Of a DNA stretch of 64,000 nt, positions 49,467 through 58,913 are shown piece after piece. The notes under the pieces are model-generated. The model was not told the DNA's origin and searched no databases. It worked only from the letters and a program-made list of their open reading frames with translations. This DNA comes from Acidobacteriota bacterium (GTDB lineage: Bacteria; Acidobacteriota; Vicinamibacteria; Vicinamibacterales; UBA2999), in NCBI GenBank assembly GCA_030650395.1, contig JAUSDY010000030.1:1-64000 (forward strand), given 5' to 3'. Positions within the stretch are counted from its first letter, which is position 1. The number at the start of each line of letters is the position of its first letter. The translations under genes were made by a program, and so were the position numbers.

Positions 49467-51479
49467 TCACGGTTTAATCCACCGCATCATCCAGTCGAAG
49501 TTGCGCTGCATCACGCGGCGCTCCTGGATCGGTTCGTAGAAGACATGTCCGCCGCGCGGGTAGATGTCCATTTCCACCGTCTTGCCGAGCACGCTCAATG
49601 CGCGATAGAACTTCTGCGCCGTGGCAAGCGGGACGCGCGGGTCGCGATCGCCATGCTGAATCAACAGCGGCGTCGTGACGTTCTTCGCATGTGTCAGCGG
49701 TGAGTGTGCGGCGTAGCCTTGCGGATTCTCCCACGGCAGCTTGAAGTACTCGGTCATCAAATCGCCGCCGTCGGTCAGGTAGTAGAGGTCGCTGAGGTCG
49801 GCGATGCTCGCGCCGGCTGTCGCCGCCTTGAATCGCCCGGTCTGCGTGACGATCCAGTTGGTCATGAAGCCGCCGTACGACGCACCCATCACGCCCAGGC
49901 GATCGGAATCCGCGACGCCGCCGGCGATCAGGTGATCGACCCCCGCCATGATGTCCTTGTAGTCGGGCCCGCCCCAATCGTTGACGATCATCTTGTGACC
50001 GGCTTCGCCGTAACCCGAGCCGCCGCGCGGCATCGGGAACAGCACCGCATAACCCGCGCTCGCGAACGCTTCGGTCGGGTACGGATCGATCTGACCGGGC
50101 ACGTGCATGAACTGCGGAAAAATCCCGAGCGTCACGCCGCCGATCGGCCCGCCATGGCAATACACCAGCAGCGGCACCCGCGTCTTGCCGTTGTACCCGG
50201 GCGGCGTCAGCAGCAGCCCCCAGATTTCCATGCCGTCGAACGATTGCCACGAAACCGGCTTCAGGTCGCCGAGCGCCAGCGCGCGCAGCTCGGGATTGAC
50301 CGTGGTGATCTTGTGCGATCGGCCGCTCTCGACGTCGAGCACCGCCACATCACCCATGGTGCGGGCTTCGACTTCCCGATACGCAATCGTGCGGCCATCG
50401 CGGCTCTGGCTGATCGAGTACTGCACCGCCGCGCCGATGCCAACCCGTGTCGCATGCCCGGTATCGAGCGCCACTCGCACGATCGGCATCTCGAACATCT
50501 GCGCGCCCGCCGCGAACGTGCCTTCGTTCATCGTGACGAACAGCGACTGGCTGTCGCGGGCCCACATCATTTCGGCGATCCACGCGCCGTTCATCGGATA
50601 GGTCTTGATGGATTGCGGCGTTCCGCCAGTGGCGGGCGCCACGGCCAGGCCGCGAGGCGCGATGATTCCGGTGCGGCCGTTCGTCGTGACGAACGACACG
50701 TGGCGCCCGTCTGGCGAAAACTGCGGCGACACGTTCATGCCCGCGCGATCGACAACAGCACGAGCAGCACCTCCGGTTGCCGGCACTGCAAAGATGCGGG
50801 TCGAATAGGGCGCCATGAATCCCGTCACCGGCGCAAACGCGTACGCAATCTCCCGGTTATCTGGCGACCACGAGAAGCTGTCGACGTATTGGCCAGCGGG
50901 TGTCAGCGACTTTGCCGTGGACGGTTCGGCAAGCGACTGGACCCACAGCCGAGTGAGCGGCGGCAGCGCGCCCGCGGCGTTGGCAATCGGCGGCGGTGGT
51001 GACGCGTCGCGTGATAGAAACGCCAGCGACTTGCCGTCGGGCGAGATCTCGTAGGCACTCACACCTTCCGAGGCCGCGGTGAGAGTCCTGGCCGCGCCGC
51101 CGGCGGCCGGCGCCGTCATCACCTGCGGGCGGCCGTCGGCCAGCCCGAGAAACGACACCCGCTCGCCATCGGCGGACCACCGCAGCCGCGGCGCCGGCAA
51201 CGCCGGCACGAAAATTCGCGCTTCCGGCGCCACCCGCACCGGCGTGCCACGGGCGATCGGAACCACATACAGCTCGGCCTCGTGAGCGTTGCGCGCCACC
51301 GACGGCGTCGACACCACGAACGCAACCCGATCGCCTGCGGGAGCGATCTTGACGTCGTTGATCGTCCTCAACGCCATCAGGTCGTCAACCGTGACTCGGC
51401 GAGGTTGTTGCGCGCTGACCGGCCAGGTGATGGCAGCGCCGACGATCGCCAGCGCTGCGAAGCGGCAAATTCTTTTCAT
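49467..51479 (-). CDS. S9-family prolyl oligopeptidase-type peptidase
   Basis: This 670-residue exported peptidase starts at ATG 51479 (MKRICRFAALAIVGAAITWP, cleavage near VSAQQ). Residues about 30-400 form a TolB/DPP-type beta-propeller (APAGDRVAFVVSTPS, EISPDGKSLAFLSRD, SPQFSPDGRHVSFVTTNG). The alpha/beta-hydrolase domain has the nucleophile serine in GVMGASYGGFMTNW, aspartate in QHGDRDPRVPLATA and histidine in PRGGHVFYEP. It cleaves short peptides, often dipeptides from the N-terminus, in the periplasm. The start overlaps the upstream M23 lipoprotein gene by 4 bp (ATGA). Confidence 0.93.
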   Translation of the reverse strand: MKRICRFAALAIVGAAITWPVSAQQPRRVTVDDLMALRTINDVKIAPAGDRVAFVVSTPSVARNAHEAELYVVPIARGTPVRVAPEARIFVPALPAPRLRWSADGERVSFLGLADGRPQVMTAPAAGGAARTLTAASEGVSAYEISPDGKSLAFLSRDASPPPPIANAAGALPPLTRLWVQSLAEPSTAKSLTPAGQYVDSFSWSPDNREIAYAFAPVTGFMAPYSTRIFAVPATGGAARAVVDRAGMNVSPQFSPDGRHVSFVTTNGRTGIIAPRGLAVAPATGGTPQSIKTYPMNGAWIAEMMWARDSQSLFVTMNEGTFAAGAQMFEMPIVRVALDTGHATRVGIGAAVQYSISQSRDGRTIAYREVEARTMGDVAVLDVESGRSHKITTVNPELRALALGDLKPVSWQSFDGMEIWGLLLTPPGYNGKTRVPLLVYCHGGPIGGVTLGIFPQFMHVPGQIDPYPTEAFASAGYAVLFPMPRGGSGYGEAGHKMIVNDWGGPDYKDIMAGVDHLIAGGVADSDRLGVMGASYGGFMTNWIVTQTGRFKAATAGASIADLSDLYYLTDGGDLMTEYFKLPWENPQGYAAHSPLTHAKNVTTPLLIQHGDRDPRVPLATAQKFYRALSVLGKTVEMDIYPRGGHVFYEPIQERRVMQRNFDWMMRWIKP

Positions 51480-52576
51480 GGTGAAGGCCCTTCGACTCGC
51501 GTGTCTCCCGCGTGGCGCGAGACCCGCTCGCTCAGGACAGGCCGGGTGGTTCGATACACGCTCGCGGCGCCAAGATCGGCCGGGCGCGGCGCGCCAGGAC
51601 TTCCGAGCGCCAGTCGCATCTGATCGCCGACGATGTCGTAGAGGCCGAGGCGCGGGCCGGTTGGCGTGACGAGATCGATCGTCGCAAACGGCCGCGCCAA
51701 CACACGTAAGGTCACCGCGCCCGATTCGATCGCGGTGCCCGACTGCGTCAACACCAGATACCCATGGTCGGCGGCAACGCCGCTGGTGCGGGTGAACGAC
51801 AGGCCGGCAGGACCATCGCCGCTGTCGAGCCGCCACGTCCGCGTCAACGGAAACCGCTGATCGCGAGACATCGAGATGAACGGCTCCGTCGGTTCCTGCG
51901 CAAACGCCGAGCGCAGCCAGATTCGATCAAAGAGCGCGCGGCCCTCGGCGTTCAGGAACGGCTCCGGACTCACGGCTTTCGGATCCACACCTTCTCGATG
52001 GATCTCGAAGTCATCGACCTGGAAGTGCGACATCGCGTACGTCACAGCGGTGGCCGCAATCGTCGCCGTCACCGTCCCGGCAACGCCGATCGGCTGGCCA
52101 CGGACCACTGCGCCCCCGAGGATGATCTGTTCGCGGATCGACGACAGGTTGGCGTAGACCGTGCGGTAGATGTGCGCGCCGAGCGCGTGCTCGATCGTGA
52201 CCTTGGTGCGGCCGGGCACGATGATGTCCGGCTCGATTGCCTGCACCACACCGTCTGCGGCCGCGCGCACCTGCGCGCCCTGTCGATACTCGATGTCCCA
52301 CCCCGAATGTCCCCCGCCGGCATGATCGGCGCCGTGGTACCCGAACGGCAGCAGGCCGAACGCATTGCTGGCGATGTCTGCGCCGTCGATCGGCATCGCG
52401 ATCGACAACACCGCACCGGTCACCGGCGGAACCACCGTCACCGGTGAACTGTTGCCGGGAGGCGTCGTTGGAAAGACGGTGTCGGACGGTGTGGTCGGCA
52501 CACCTCCACTGTTACAAGCGGAGACGAGGAGCGAGAGCAGGACAACGACGGCAACGAGCACGCGCCATCCTAGCAC
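51476..52576 (-). CDS. M23-like peptidase-domain lipoprotein
   Basis: This 366-residue lipoprotein has the signal LVAVVVLLSLLVSAC with the lipidated cysteine at residue 21. The central domain is LytM/M23-like: FGYHGADHAGGGHSGWDIEY supplies the HxxxD zinc pair, then VRAAADGVVQAIEPDIIVPG and a VTIEHALGAHIYRTVYANLS core where the second H-x-H would lie. Only one histidine is clear there, so catalysis is uncertain and it may be a degenerate LytM factor. A C-terminal region of about 150 residues is unrecognised. It is the first gene of a coupled pair with the S9 peptidase. Confidence 0.8.
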   Translation of the reverse strand: MLGWRVLVAVVVLLSLLVSACNSGGVPTTPSDTVFPTTPPGNSSPVTVVPPVTGAVLSIAMPIDGADIASNAFGLLPFGYHGADHAGGGHSGWDIEYRQGAQVRAAADGVVQAIEPDIIVPGRTKVTIEHALGAHIYRTVYANLSSIREQIILGGAVVRGQPIGVAGTVTATIAATAVTYAMSHFQVDDFEIHREGVDPKAVSPEPFLNAEGRALFDRIWLRSAFAQEPTEPFISMSRDQRFPLTRTWRLDSGDGPAGLSFTRTSGVAADHGYLVLTQSGTAIESGAVTLRVLARPFATIDLVTPTGPRLGLYDIVGDQMRLALGSPGAPRPADLGAASVYRTTRPVLSERVSRHAGDTRVEGPSP

Positions 52577-52676
52577 TGCCGCCGGGCGGCCCAGGTCCGC
52601 GTCATGCCGGGTTATCTGAAGATCAAGTCTGGATCACCGGTGGCGATCGATCGGTCGTCAAGGTGCGGACCTTGCG

Positions 52677-53075
52677 CTAGATCAGCCGCGATCGAATTTC
52701 CGGCGGCGGGATCTCGCACGCGTTCGATCGGCCGGCCAGGCGATGGCGCACCGCGGCGACGACGCGGTACACAGCGTCGCGGAGGGGAACGGGAATCCAC
52801 AGCAGGGCGGCGGCCAGCTTCCAGGGAAACCCGAGATGCCGGGCGATGCGAAGCGTCGCGGTCGAGCGGAGATAGACGTGGCCGTCTTCGATGAAGATGA
52901 TGCTTCGCGCCGATTCCCGGTCCACGCCGTAGCGCTTGAGGATTTCAGCCGCCTGCGGCGACTGCGACGCACCGAACCGTAAATAGCCTTCGCGATCGCG
53001 CCGGGCCATGAACCGCACCGAGCCTTCGCAGAAGGCGCACGTTCCATCGAACAGCACGATGCCTCCGGATGCCAC
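52677..53075 (-). CDS. DCC-family thiol-disulfide protein (DUF393)
   Basis: This 132-residue protein has the family motif D-x-x-C-x-x-C in IVLFDGTCAFCEGSVRFMAR (residues 6-25). It continues with LRFGASQSPQAAEILKRYGV, ARSIIFIEDGHVYLRSTATL and a C-terminal helix of the YRVVAAVRHRLAGRS type. The DCC family is a thioredoxin-like group with unknown redox partner, often next to DoxX and membrane proteins. It is the last gene of a tightly packed operon with DoxX, RidA and a TonB receptor; the intergenic gap to DoxX is 2 bp. Confidence 0.9.
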   Translation of the reverse strand: MASGGIVLFDGTCAFCEGSVRFMARRDREGYLRFGASQSPQAAEILKRYGVDRESARSIIFIEDGHVYLRSTATLRIARHLGFPWKLAAALLWIPVPLRDAVYRVVAAVRHRLAGRSNACEIPPPEIRSRLI

Positions 53076-53077
53076 TG

Positions 53078-53527
53078 TTATTTCTTATTGATGCTGAATG
53101 GCAGGCCGACGCCTCCGACCGCAAGCGCGAGCAGCCCGCCCATCACCGGCAAGCCGAAGGCATTGGTGAAGAAGGCGTACTTGAAGATCGCACCGCTGGC
53201 GACATGGAAGTTGAGAACCATCAGCAGCGCCATGAAGGCGGCAAGCCGCGTATACGTCCCCGTCACGAGCGCGAGGCCCGCGGCTGCCTCGCCAAGCGGC
53301 ACCAGTCGCGCGAAGATCGCCAACCCCGGCAGGCACACCGTCTCGAGATACCAGCGGCTGGTCGGGCCCGCACCCTGCAACCAGGCATGCAGCATCGTGC
53401 TGAGCGGCCCGGTGTCGAACAGCCACGCCCGCTTCCCTAACGCTTCGAAGATGAAGAACACGCCGAGCAGGACCCTGAGGACCGCAAGCCCGCGCGCTTG
53501 CGGATTGCCGGACAACATGAACGCCAT
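53078..53527 (-). CDS. DoxX-family membrane protein
   Basis: This 149-residue protein has four predicted TM helices: LAVLRVLLGVFFIFEALGKR, FARLVPLGEAAAGLALVTGT, LAAFMALLMVLNFHVASGAI, and FGLPVMGGLLALAVGGVGLP. The layout matches DoxX/TQO small-subunit-like proteins. DoxX proteins are implicated in thiosulfate:quinone oxidation or oxidative stress; the precise role here is open. The start codon shares one base with the stop of the RidA gene (TAATG) and the DCC gene follows at 2 bp. Confidence 0.85.
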   Translation of the reverse strand: MAFMLSGNPQARGLAVLRVLLGVFFIFEALGKRAWLFDTGPLSTMLHAWLQGAGPTSRWYLETVCLPGLAIFARLVPLGEAAAGLALVTGTYTRLAAFMALLMVLNFHVASGAIFKYAFFTNAFGLPVMGGLLALAVGGVGLPFSINKK

Positions 53528-53976
53528 TACGGCAACACTGCGGTGGCTTCGATTTCGACCTTGTACTCGAGGCTCGCCAGCCGCGCCACGCCAACGAGCG
53601 TGCTGGCGGGACGATGGGCGCCGAAGTATTTGGCGCGAATCGCCGCGGCATCCGGCGCGCGGATCGCGTCGACGTCGGTGGTGTAGATCGTGATTCGCGT
53701 GATGTGCGAGTAGTCGGCGCCCTGCGACTTGAGCGCGATCTCCAGGTTCTTCAGCACCTGTTCCAGCTGCGCCACCATTCCGGGACCGACCACTGTTCCT
53801 TGCGCATCGGCGCCGACCTGGCCGGCGATGTACAAGGTCTTGCCGGCGCGAACGATGTGGGAATAGGTCGCCGGCGTGCTGAGGCCTGGAGGATTGATCC
53901 GTTGAATCGCCTGTGCAGCGAGACCAACTGACAGCGCGACCGTGATCGCGGCCATCGACAACATCCGCTTCGTCAT
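53527..53976 (-). CDS. Exported RidA-family protein
   Basis: This 149-residue protein starts at ATG 53976. The first 25 residues (MTKRMLSMAAITVALSVGLA, then AQAIQR) are a signal peptide, which standard cytoplasmic RidA proteins lack. The mature part is a complete YjgF/RidA domain: YSHIVRAGKTLYIAGQVGAD, GMVAQLEQVLKNLEIALKSQ, and VARLASLEYKVEIEATAVLP. The usual catalytic arginine position near the end is occupied in RPASTLVGVARL. RidA deaminates reactive enamines and imines; a periplasmic role is unknown. It overlaps the TonB receptor by 4 bp. Confidence 0.88.
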   Translation of the reverse strand: MTKRMLSMAAITVALSVGLAAQAIQRINPPGLSTPATYSHIVRAGKTLYIAGQVGADAQGTVVGPGMVAQLEQVLKNLEIALKSQGADYSHITRITIYTTDVDAIRAPDAAAIRAKYFGAHRPASTLVGVARLASLEYKVEIEATAVLP

Positions 53977-56195
53977 TGCCAGCTCACCCGTGCACCGACG
54001 CGGATCGTCCGCGGCCAGCCGATCGACCGGATCGGGGTGCGCGCCGTGTCGAACTCCTCGTCGGTGATGTTCTCGATCGCGACAAACGCGTTCAAGCCGC
54101 GGGTAATCGCGCGGGTCACGTTGGCGTCCCACACGACATAGGAGCCGAGCACGAACGCCGCGGTATTGAGATCGTCATCGAACTGCTCGCCGCTGAATCG
54201 CACCTGCGTGGCGGCCGTGAGCCAGCGCGGCTCCGCCCAGGTCAGGCCGAAGCCGCCCTGCCACACCGGCACCTGCGGCACGTCCTTGTCGGCGATCGCC
54301 GGGGTCGCCTTCGAGCCGCGGAAGTGGCTCGAGGTCAGCACCACTTGCCCGTTGAAGCTCAGGCTCTGCGTGAGGCGGGTATCGAGCTCGATCTCGACGC
54401 CTGTCGCGCGAATCGAGTCGGAGTTGGCACGCTGGCGAATGATCTGCGTCGGCGTCTGGCTCAGCGTCACGTTCGCGATGGCATCCTCGAGGTTGTTCAC
54501 GAACGCCGTCGCGCGAACCGAGACGCGATTGAACTGCACCAGCGCGCCGCCCTCGACGCCGGTGAGCGTCTCGGGCTCGAGCAACGGGTTGGCGTTGGTC
54601 ACGGCGGTGCCGGCCGCGAAGCGGCGATGCAGCTCGTTGAGGGTCGGCGTGCGATAGGCGTGATACGCAGAGGCCTGCGCCTGGAACCGGCCTCGGCGCC
54701 ATGCCACGGCACCGCGCGGGCTGAAGAAGCTCACCGACTTGGTCGGCTGCGTGGTGTCTTCCGGCTCCGAATTCCACGCATCGCCACGGCCGCCGATTTC
54801 AAACGTCAAGGCGTCGGTGGCGTTGATGCTGGCGCGGGCGTAGCCGGCGGTGACACGTTCGGTACCGCCGGACTTGAAGGGACCGCTCGCGGTGTTGACG
54901 CCGCTGACGAGGGCATAGCGGAGCTCATCCTGGACTGAATGGGTACGGCGATAGTCGCCGCCGAGGATCACCGTGGCCCGGCCGATCGGACGGGTCCACT
55001 GCGCATTCCCCATGCCATGCTTGGTGTCGATGGTCTGCGCAAACGTCAGGCGCTCAGTGGCACGGCCGGCCGCGACGAAGGAAAACGTCTGGTAGTAGTC
55101 CTGGTTGCTGCCGGCGAATTGCAGATCGAGTACGCCGCCCCCGACCACGCCGCCGACCACGGCGGACAACTGCTTCCAATCCGTCGTGTTGACTTGCACG
55201 GGCGTGCCGTTGCCGCGCTCCTCGGTGTAGCCTGCGCCCCGCAGCGTGACATGCCACGCGTCGGTATGGCGGCTCCCGGTGAAGAAACCGGTTTGATAAT
55301 CGCTGTCGGCCTTCCTGTCCACTGCGCCGCGGACCTCGGAGCCGATCACGAAGGCGCCGTCGGTGCGCACGCCTTCGTACGCGCCTGATGCCGCCCATCC
55401 GTTTCGTTCGGCGGCAGCAAACAACGAGCCCCGGAACGTGTCGTGAGAACCGCCGTCAACCGTGGCGCGTGCGCGCGTACGGATCGGCTGTACCGTGAGC
55501 AACTGCACCACGCCGCCGAGCGCGCCAGCTCCGTAGAGGTCGCCCGTTGCGCCGCGAACAACCTCGACGCGATCGACCGCCGCCATCGGGATGCGGTTCC
55601 AATAAACCCAGCTGCCGAATGGATCGTTCAGCGGCACGCCATCGGCGAGGACCAGCGTGCGGCTCGCGCCGGAGCCCGAGACCCCGCGCAACGTCACGCC
55701 CTGCGTCGTCGGGTTTGCCACCCGAGACGACGAGCGGCGGAACAACGTGAACCCCGGTGTCGACCTCAGCGCATCGTCCAGCGAGCCGGCCGCCATGTTG
55801 CTCAACTCGGCGGACGTAATGACGGTGGCGCTGGCGGCGGTCGGGAGCCGCTCGGCGCCGCGCGTGGCCGTCACGACCACGGAGTCGGCAAAATTGACCG
55901 GGCGCAGGATCACGCTGATTGGGCCGGGGCCGGTGACCACGATGTCAGCGTCTTCGAAGCCCTCGGAGCTGACGCGCACGCGCGCGGCCGCGACGCCGGT
56001 GTCGAAGTTGCCGTCCGCGTCGCCCTGCACGGTGACGCTCTTGCCGTCCTTGGTCACGGCGGTGACCGACGCTGCCGGAATCACCCCGCCCGAAATATCC
56101 AGCACTGTGCCGGTGGTGGATTGCGCGGCGGCCGGAGCCGCAAACAGCAGTACGGCGCAACCAAATGCGACAGCGAGCCTCGCCAGTGGGTTCAT
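53973..56195 (-). CDS. TonB-dependent outer-membrane receptor
   Basis: This 740-residue receptor has a signal peptide (residues 1-25). Residues about 27-98 are a carboxypeptidase regulatory-like domain (STTGTVLDISGGVIPAASVT, GDADGNFDTGVAAARVRVSS). The plug follows with VVVTATRGAERLPTAASATV, LDDALRSTPGFTLFRRSSSR, TQGVTLRGVSGSGASRTLVL and RVEVVRGATGDLYGAGALGG, then a 22-stranded barrel ending ...IRVGARVSWQ. It imports an unidentified ligand such as a siderophore, cobalamin or glycan. It heads the operon that continues with RidA, DoxX and DCC, each with overlapping or touching genes. Confidence 0.93.
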   Translation of the reverse strand: MNPLARLAVAFGCAVLLFAAPAAAQSTTGTVLDISGGVIPAASVTAVTKDGKSVTVQGDADGNFDTGVAAARVRVSSEGFEDADIVVTGPGPISVILRPVNFADSVVVTATRGAERLPTAASATVITSAELSNMAAGSLDDALRSTPGFTLFRRSSSRVANPTTQGVTLRGVSGSGASRTLVLADGVPLNDPFGSWVYWNRIPMAAVDRVEVVRGATGDLYGAGALGGVVQLLTVQPIRTRARATVDGGSHDTFRGSLFAAAERNGWAASGAYEGVRTDGAFVIGSEVRGAVDRKADSDYQTGFFTGSRHTDAWHVTLRGAGYTEERGNGTPVQVNTTDWKQLSAVVGGVVGGGVLDLQFAGSNQDYYQTFSFVAAGRATERLTFAQTIDTKHGMGNAQWTRPIGRATVILGGDYRRTHSVQDELRYALVSGVNTASGPFKSGGTERVTAGYARASINATDALTFEIGGRGDAWNSEPEDTTQPTKSVSFFSPRGAVAWRRGRFQAQASAYHAYRTPTLNELHRRFAAGTAVTNANPLLEPETLTGVEGGALVQFNRVSVRATAFVNNLEDAIANVTLSQTPTQIIRQRANSDSIRATGVEIELDTRLTQSLSFNGQVVLTSSHFRGSKATPAIADKDVPQVPVWQGGFGLTWAEPRWLTAATQVRFSGEQFDDDLNTAAFVLGSYVVWDANVTRAITRGLNAFVAIENITDEEFDTARTPIRSIGWPRTIRVGARVSWQ

Positions 56196-56223
56196 AGCAG
56201 GTAAACTCTACACCATTCCCGCT

Positions 56224-56946
56224 ATGTCAGAACCCGATCGCGTACTGCTCGAAGGCCCTCATTCCCGCATCCAGGAGATCGCCCTGCTGATCCGGGCGGG
56301 CCGCGATTTCGTGCGCGGCTTCCGGGCGCTCCATTTTGTTGGACCGTGCGTAACGGTGTTTGGGTCGGCGCGCTTCGACGAACATCATCGCTATTACGCG
56401 ATGGCCCGCGAGGTCGGCGGCGGGCTGGCGGGCCTGGGTTTTACGGTGATGACCGGCGGCGGTCCTGGCGTGATGGAGGGCGCCAATCGCGGGGCGCGCG
56501 AGGCCGGCGGCCGGTCGGTCGGCTGCAACGTCGAGTTGCCGTTCGAGCAGTCGCACAACCCGTATCTCGATCGATGGGTGACGTGCCGCTACTTCTTCGT
56601 TCGCAAGGTGCTGCTGGTCAAGTACTCGTACGCGTTCGTGGTGTTGCCGGGCGGCTTCGGGACGCTCGACGAGCTGACCGAGGCGCTGACGCTGATCCAG
56701 ACCCGCAAGATTCTGCAGTTCCCGATCGTCTTGATGGGACGCGATTACTGGGCGCCGTTTCTCGCGATGATCCGCACGATGGTGGAGGCGGGGACAATTG
56801 CGGCGCCCGATCTGGATCTGATGCTGGTGACCGATTCAACGCCGGATGCGATGGCCCACCTCGAGAAATACGCGGTGGAACATTTCGGACTGAAGCGGCG
56901 GAAGATCGACGCCTCGACCTGGCTGGGCGAACGCCCTCTCACGTAG
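56224..56946 (+). CDS. LOG-family protein (cytokinin riboside 5'-monophosphate phosphoribohydrolase type)
   Basis: This 240-residue protein starts at ATG 56224 (MSEPDRVLLEGPHSRIQEIA). It has the LOG/TIGR00730 fold: VGPCVTVFGSARFDEHHRYY, GLGFTVMTGGGPGVMEGANR, and the catalytic PGGFGTLDELTEAL with the E/R pair. LOG enzymes hydrolyse nucleotide 5'-monophosphates, releasing the base; many bacterial members probably act on AMP or related nucleotides. A longer N-terminus than plant LOG suggests the type II group. It is divergent from the TonB receptor and followed 81 bp later by NAD synthetase. Confidence 0.92.
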   Translation: MSEPDRVLLEGPHSRIQEIALLIRAGRDFVRGFRALHFVGPCVTVFGSARFDEHHRYYAMAREVGGGLAGLGFTVMTGGGPGVMEGANRGAREAGGRSVGCNVELPFEQSHNPYLDRWVTCRYFFVRKVLLVKYSYAFVVLPGGFGTLDELTEALTLIQTRKILQFPIVLMGRDYWAPFLAMIRTMVEAGTIAAPDLDLMLVTDSTPDAMAHLEKYAVEHFGLKRRKIDASTWLGERPLT

Positions 56947-57027
56947 CAGTTCCGGGGTCGTCCCATGATTTCGCACTCTGGCGCGCACCACGGGCTGGCG
57001 GTGCGAACCTGCTAAGCTTGCTCTGTT

Positions 57028-58905
57028 ATGCGCCTCGCAAAGCTGGCGGTCGCGAGCGTCAGCCCGACGGTGGGAGCCGTGGCTTCCAACGTCTCGCGGC
57101 TGGTGACGGTCGCCCGTGAAATGGCGGCCGCCGACGTGACCATCGGCGCATTCCCGGAACAAGTGATCGGCGGCTACCCGCCCGAAGACCTGGTGCACTG
57201 GCGCGGGTTCCTGGATGGCCAACGCCGCGAGCTCGAACGCTTCGCCGCCGAGACCGCCGACACACCGGCCGTATTCGTCCTCGGCTTAGCCGTGTCGGTC
57301 GGCGCCCAGCTGTTCAACTCGGCGGCGGTCGTGCACCGCGGCCGCGTGCTGGGGTTGGTGCCGAAGGAAAAACTACCGACCTACAACGTGTTTTACGAAG
57401 GCCGCACATTTTCGCGCGGCGGCCCCGGCCTCACCCTCGACGCCGGCGGCATCCCGCTGGGCGATTACCTGTTCCGGTTCGATTTCGGCGATGTGGCCGT
57501 CGAGGTGTGCGAAGACGCGTGGTCGCCGGATGGACCGATGCGCCGGCGCTGCTACTCGGGCGCCGAGATCGTCGTCAACGTCTCGAGCTCGCCGTATCGC
57601 ATGGGCATCGACTCCACTCGCCGGGAAATGCTGGCGACCCGTGCCGCGGACAACCAGGCGGTCTTGATTTACGCCAACGCCGTCGGCGGCCAGGACGGGC
57701 TGATCTACGACGGCGGCGGCTACGTGTTTCAGAACGGCCGTCTCGTACTCGACGCACCGCGATTCGTCGATGGCTGGTGGTCGTCGATCGTCGACCTCGA
57801 TCGCACCCGGCGGCTGCGGATGGAAAACACGACGTGGCGGAGCGACTGCGAAGCGTTCCGGCTGCAGCGCGAAACGGTGCCGACAGTGACGGTCACCGAA
57901 GGCACGTCGAACCGATCGGCGCTGACCTATCCCGCGCCGGAAGGCGGCAGCTTTTTCCTCCCGGCCAGCACGGGCCCGGCTCGCGATCCACGCGACTGCG
58001 CGCTCGACGACCTCTTCGAAGCGCTCGCCATCGGGGTCAAGAGTTACTACGAGAAGACCGGGGCATTCCGATCGCTGGGCATCGCGCTCTCGGGCGGCCG
58101 CGATTCGATGCTCACGCTGCTGGTCGCCTGGCGCGCGGCCCAGATCATCAAGGGCGGCGCCATCATCGCGGCGTTCTACATGCCGAGCCGGCACTCGCAG
58201 GACGACACCAGGAACGCGGCGCACGTCCTCGCCGCCGAGCTCGGCGTCTCGCTGCAAACCGTGTCGATCGACGACGCCACCGATCGCGAGGTCGCAGCGA
58301 CGCGCGAGATGCTGGGCGGCCAGGCCCTCACCGAGAATACGCGTCAGAACGTGCAGGCGCGGCTGCGCGGCCAACGGATGTGGAACTGGGCCAACTCCTC
58401 GGGCGCGCTCTTTCTGCAAACCGGCGACATGAGCGAGAAGGCCGTCGGCTACACCACGATCGGCGGCGATCTCGAGGGCGCGCTCTCGGTGATTGCCAAC
58501 GTGCCGAAGACCGTCGTGATCGCCCTGCTCGAACGTCTCGGCGTGCGCTTCGGCTTCAAGGGCATCGCGGCCACGCTCGAAACCGATCCCGGTCCGGAGC
58601 TGGCCGACGCACAGGTGGCCGAGAACGAGCTGATGCCGTTTCCGGTGCTCGACGCCTGCCTGCAGCTCTACGCCGGCGAAAAGATGTCGCCGCACGAAGT
58701 CGCGGCCGCCCTCAAGACGCTGTTCGGCGATGTGCCGCCGGAGCGGATCGACAAGTGGGCGTCGCGCTTCACGACGCTGTTCTCGCAGTCGATCTACAAG
58801 TGGGTGCAGTCGCCGCTGTCGCTCCACGTCGGCTCACTCGATCTGGATCGCGAACGGGCGCTGCAGATGCCGGTGGTGCAGAAGAATGAGTGGCAACGGG
58901 AATAG
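57028..58905 (+). CDS. nadE: Glutamine-dependent NAD+ synthetase
   Basis: This 625-residue enzyme catalyses the last step of NAD+ synthesis, amidating NaAD with ammonia from glutamine. The N-terminal nitrilase domain (about 1-290) has the glutamate in FPEQVIGGYPPEDL, the lysine in LVPKEKLPTYNVFYEGRTFS, and the cysteine in VEVCEDAWSPDGPM. The C-terminal synthetase has the ATP-pyrophosphatase P-loop SGGRDSMLTLL and the loop MSEKAVGYTTIGGDLEGALS. Both active sites look intact. The following methyltransferase starts 8 bp after the stop. Confidence 0.95.
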   Translation: MRLAKLAVASVSPTVGAVASNVSRLVTVAREMAAADVTIGAFPEQVIGGYPPEDLVHWRGFLDGQRRELERFAAETADTPAVFVLGLAVSVGAQLFNSAAVVHRGRVLGLVPKEKLPTYNVFYEGRTFSRGGPGLTLDAGGIPLGDYLFRFDFGDVAVEVCEDAWSPDGPMRRRCYSGAEIVVNVSSSPYRMGIDSTRREMLATRAADNQAVLIYANAVGGQDGLIYDGGGYVFQNGRLVLDAPRFVDGWWSSIVDLDRTRRLRMENTTWRSDCEAFRLQRETVPTVTVTEGTSNRSALTYPAPEGGSFFLPASTGPARDPRDCALDDLFEALAIGVKSYYEKTGAFRSLGIALSGGRDSMLTLLVAWRAAQIIKGGAIIAAFYMPSRHSQDDTRNAAHVLAAELGVSLQTVSIDDATDREVAATREMLGGQALTENTRQNVQARLRGQRMWNWANSSGALFLQTGDMSEKAVGYTTIGGDLEGALSVIANVPKTVVIALLERLGVRFGFKGIAATLETDPGPELADAQVAENELMPFPVLDACLQLYAGEKMSPHEVAAALKTLFGDVPPERIDKWASRFTTLFSQSIYKWVQSPLSLHVGSLDLDRERALQMPVVQKNEWQRE

Positions 58906-58913
58906 GGCCGCCG

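Noticed and set aside
52604..52679. Short + frame ending VWITGGDRSVVKVRTLR between two leftward genes
   Set aside because: It could be the tail of a lost gene, but it is too short and unsupported to list.
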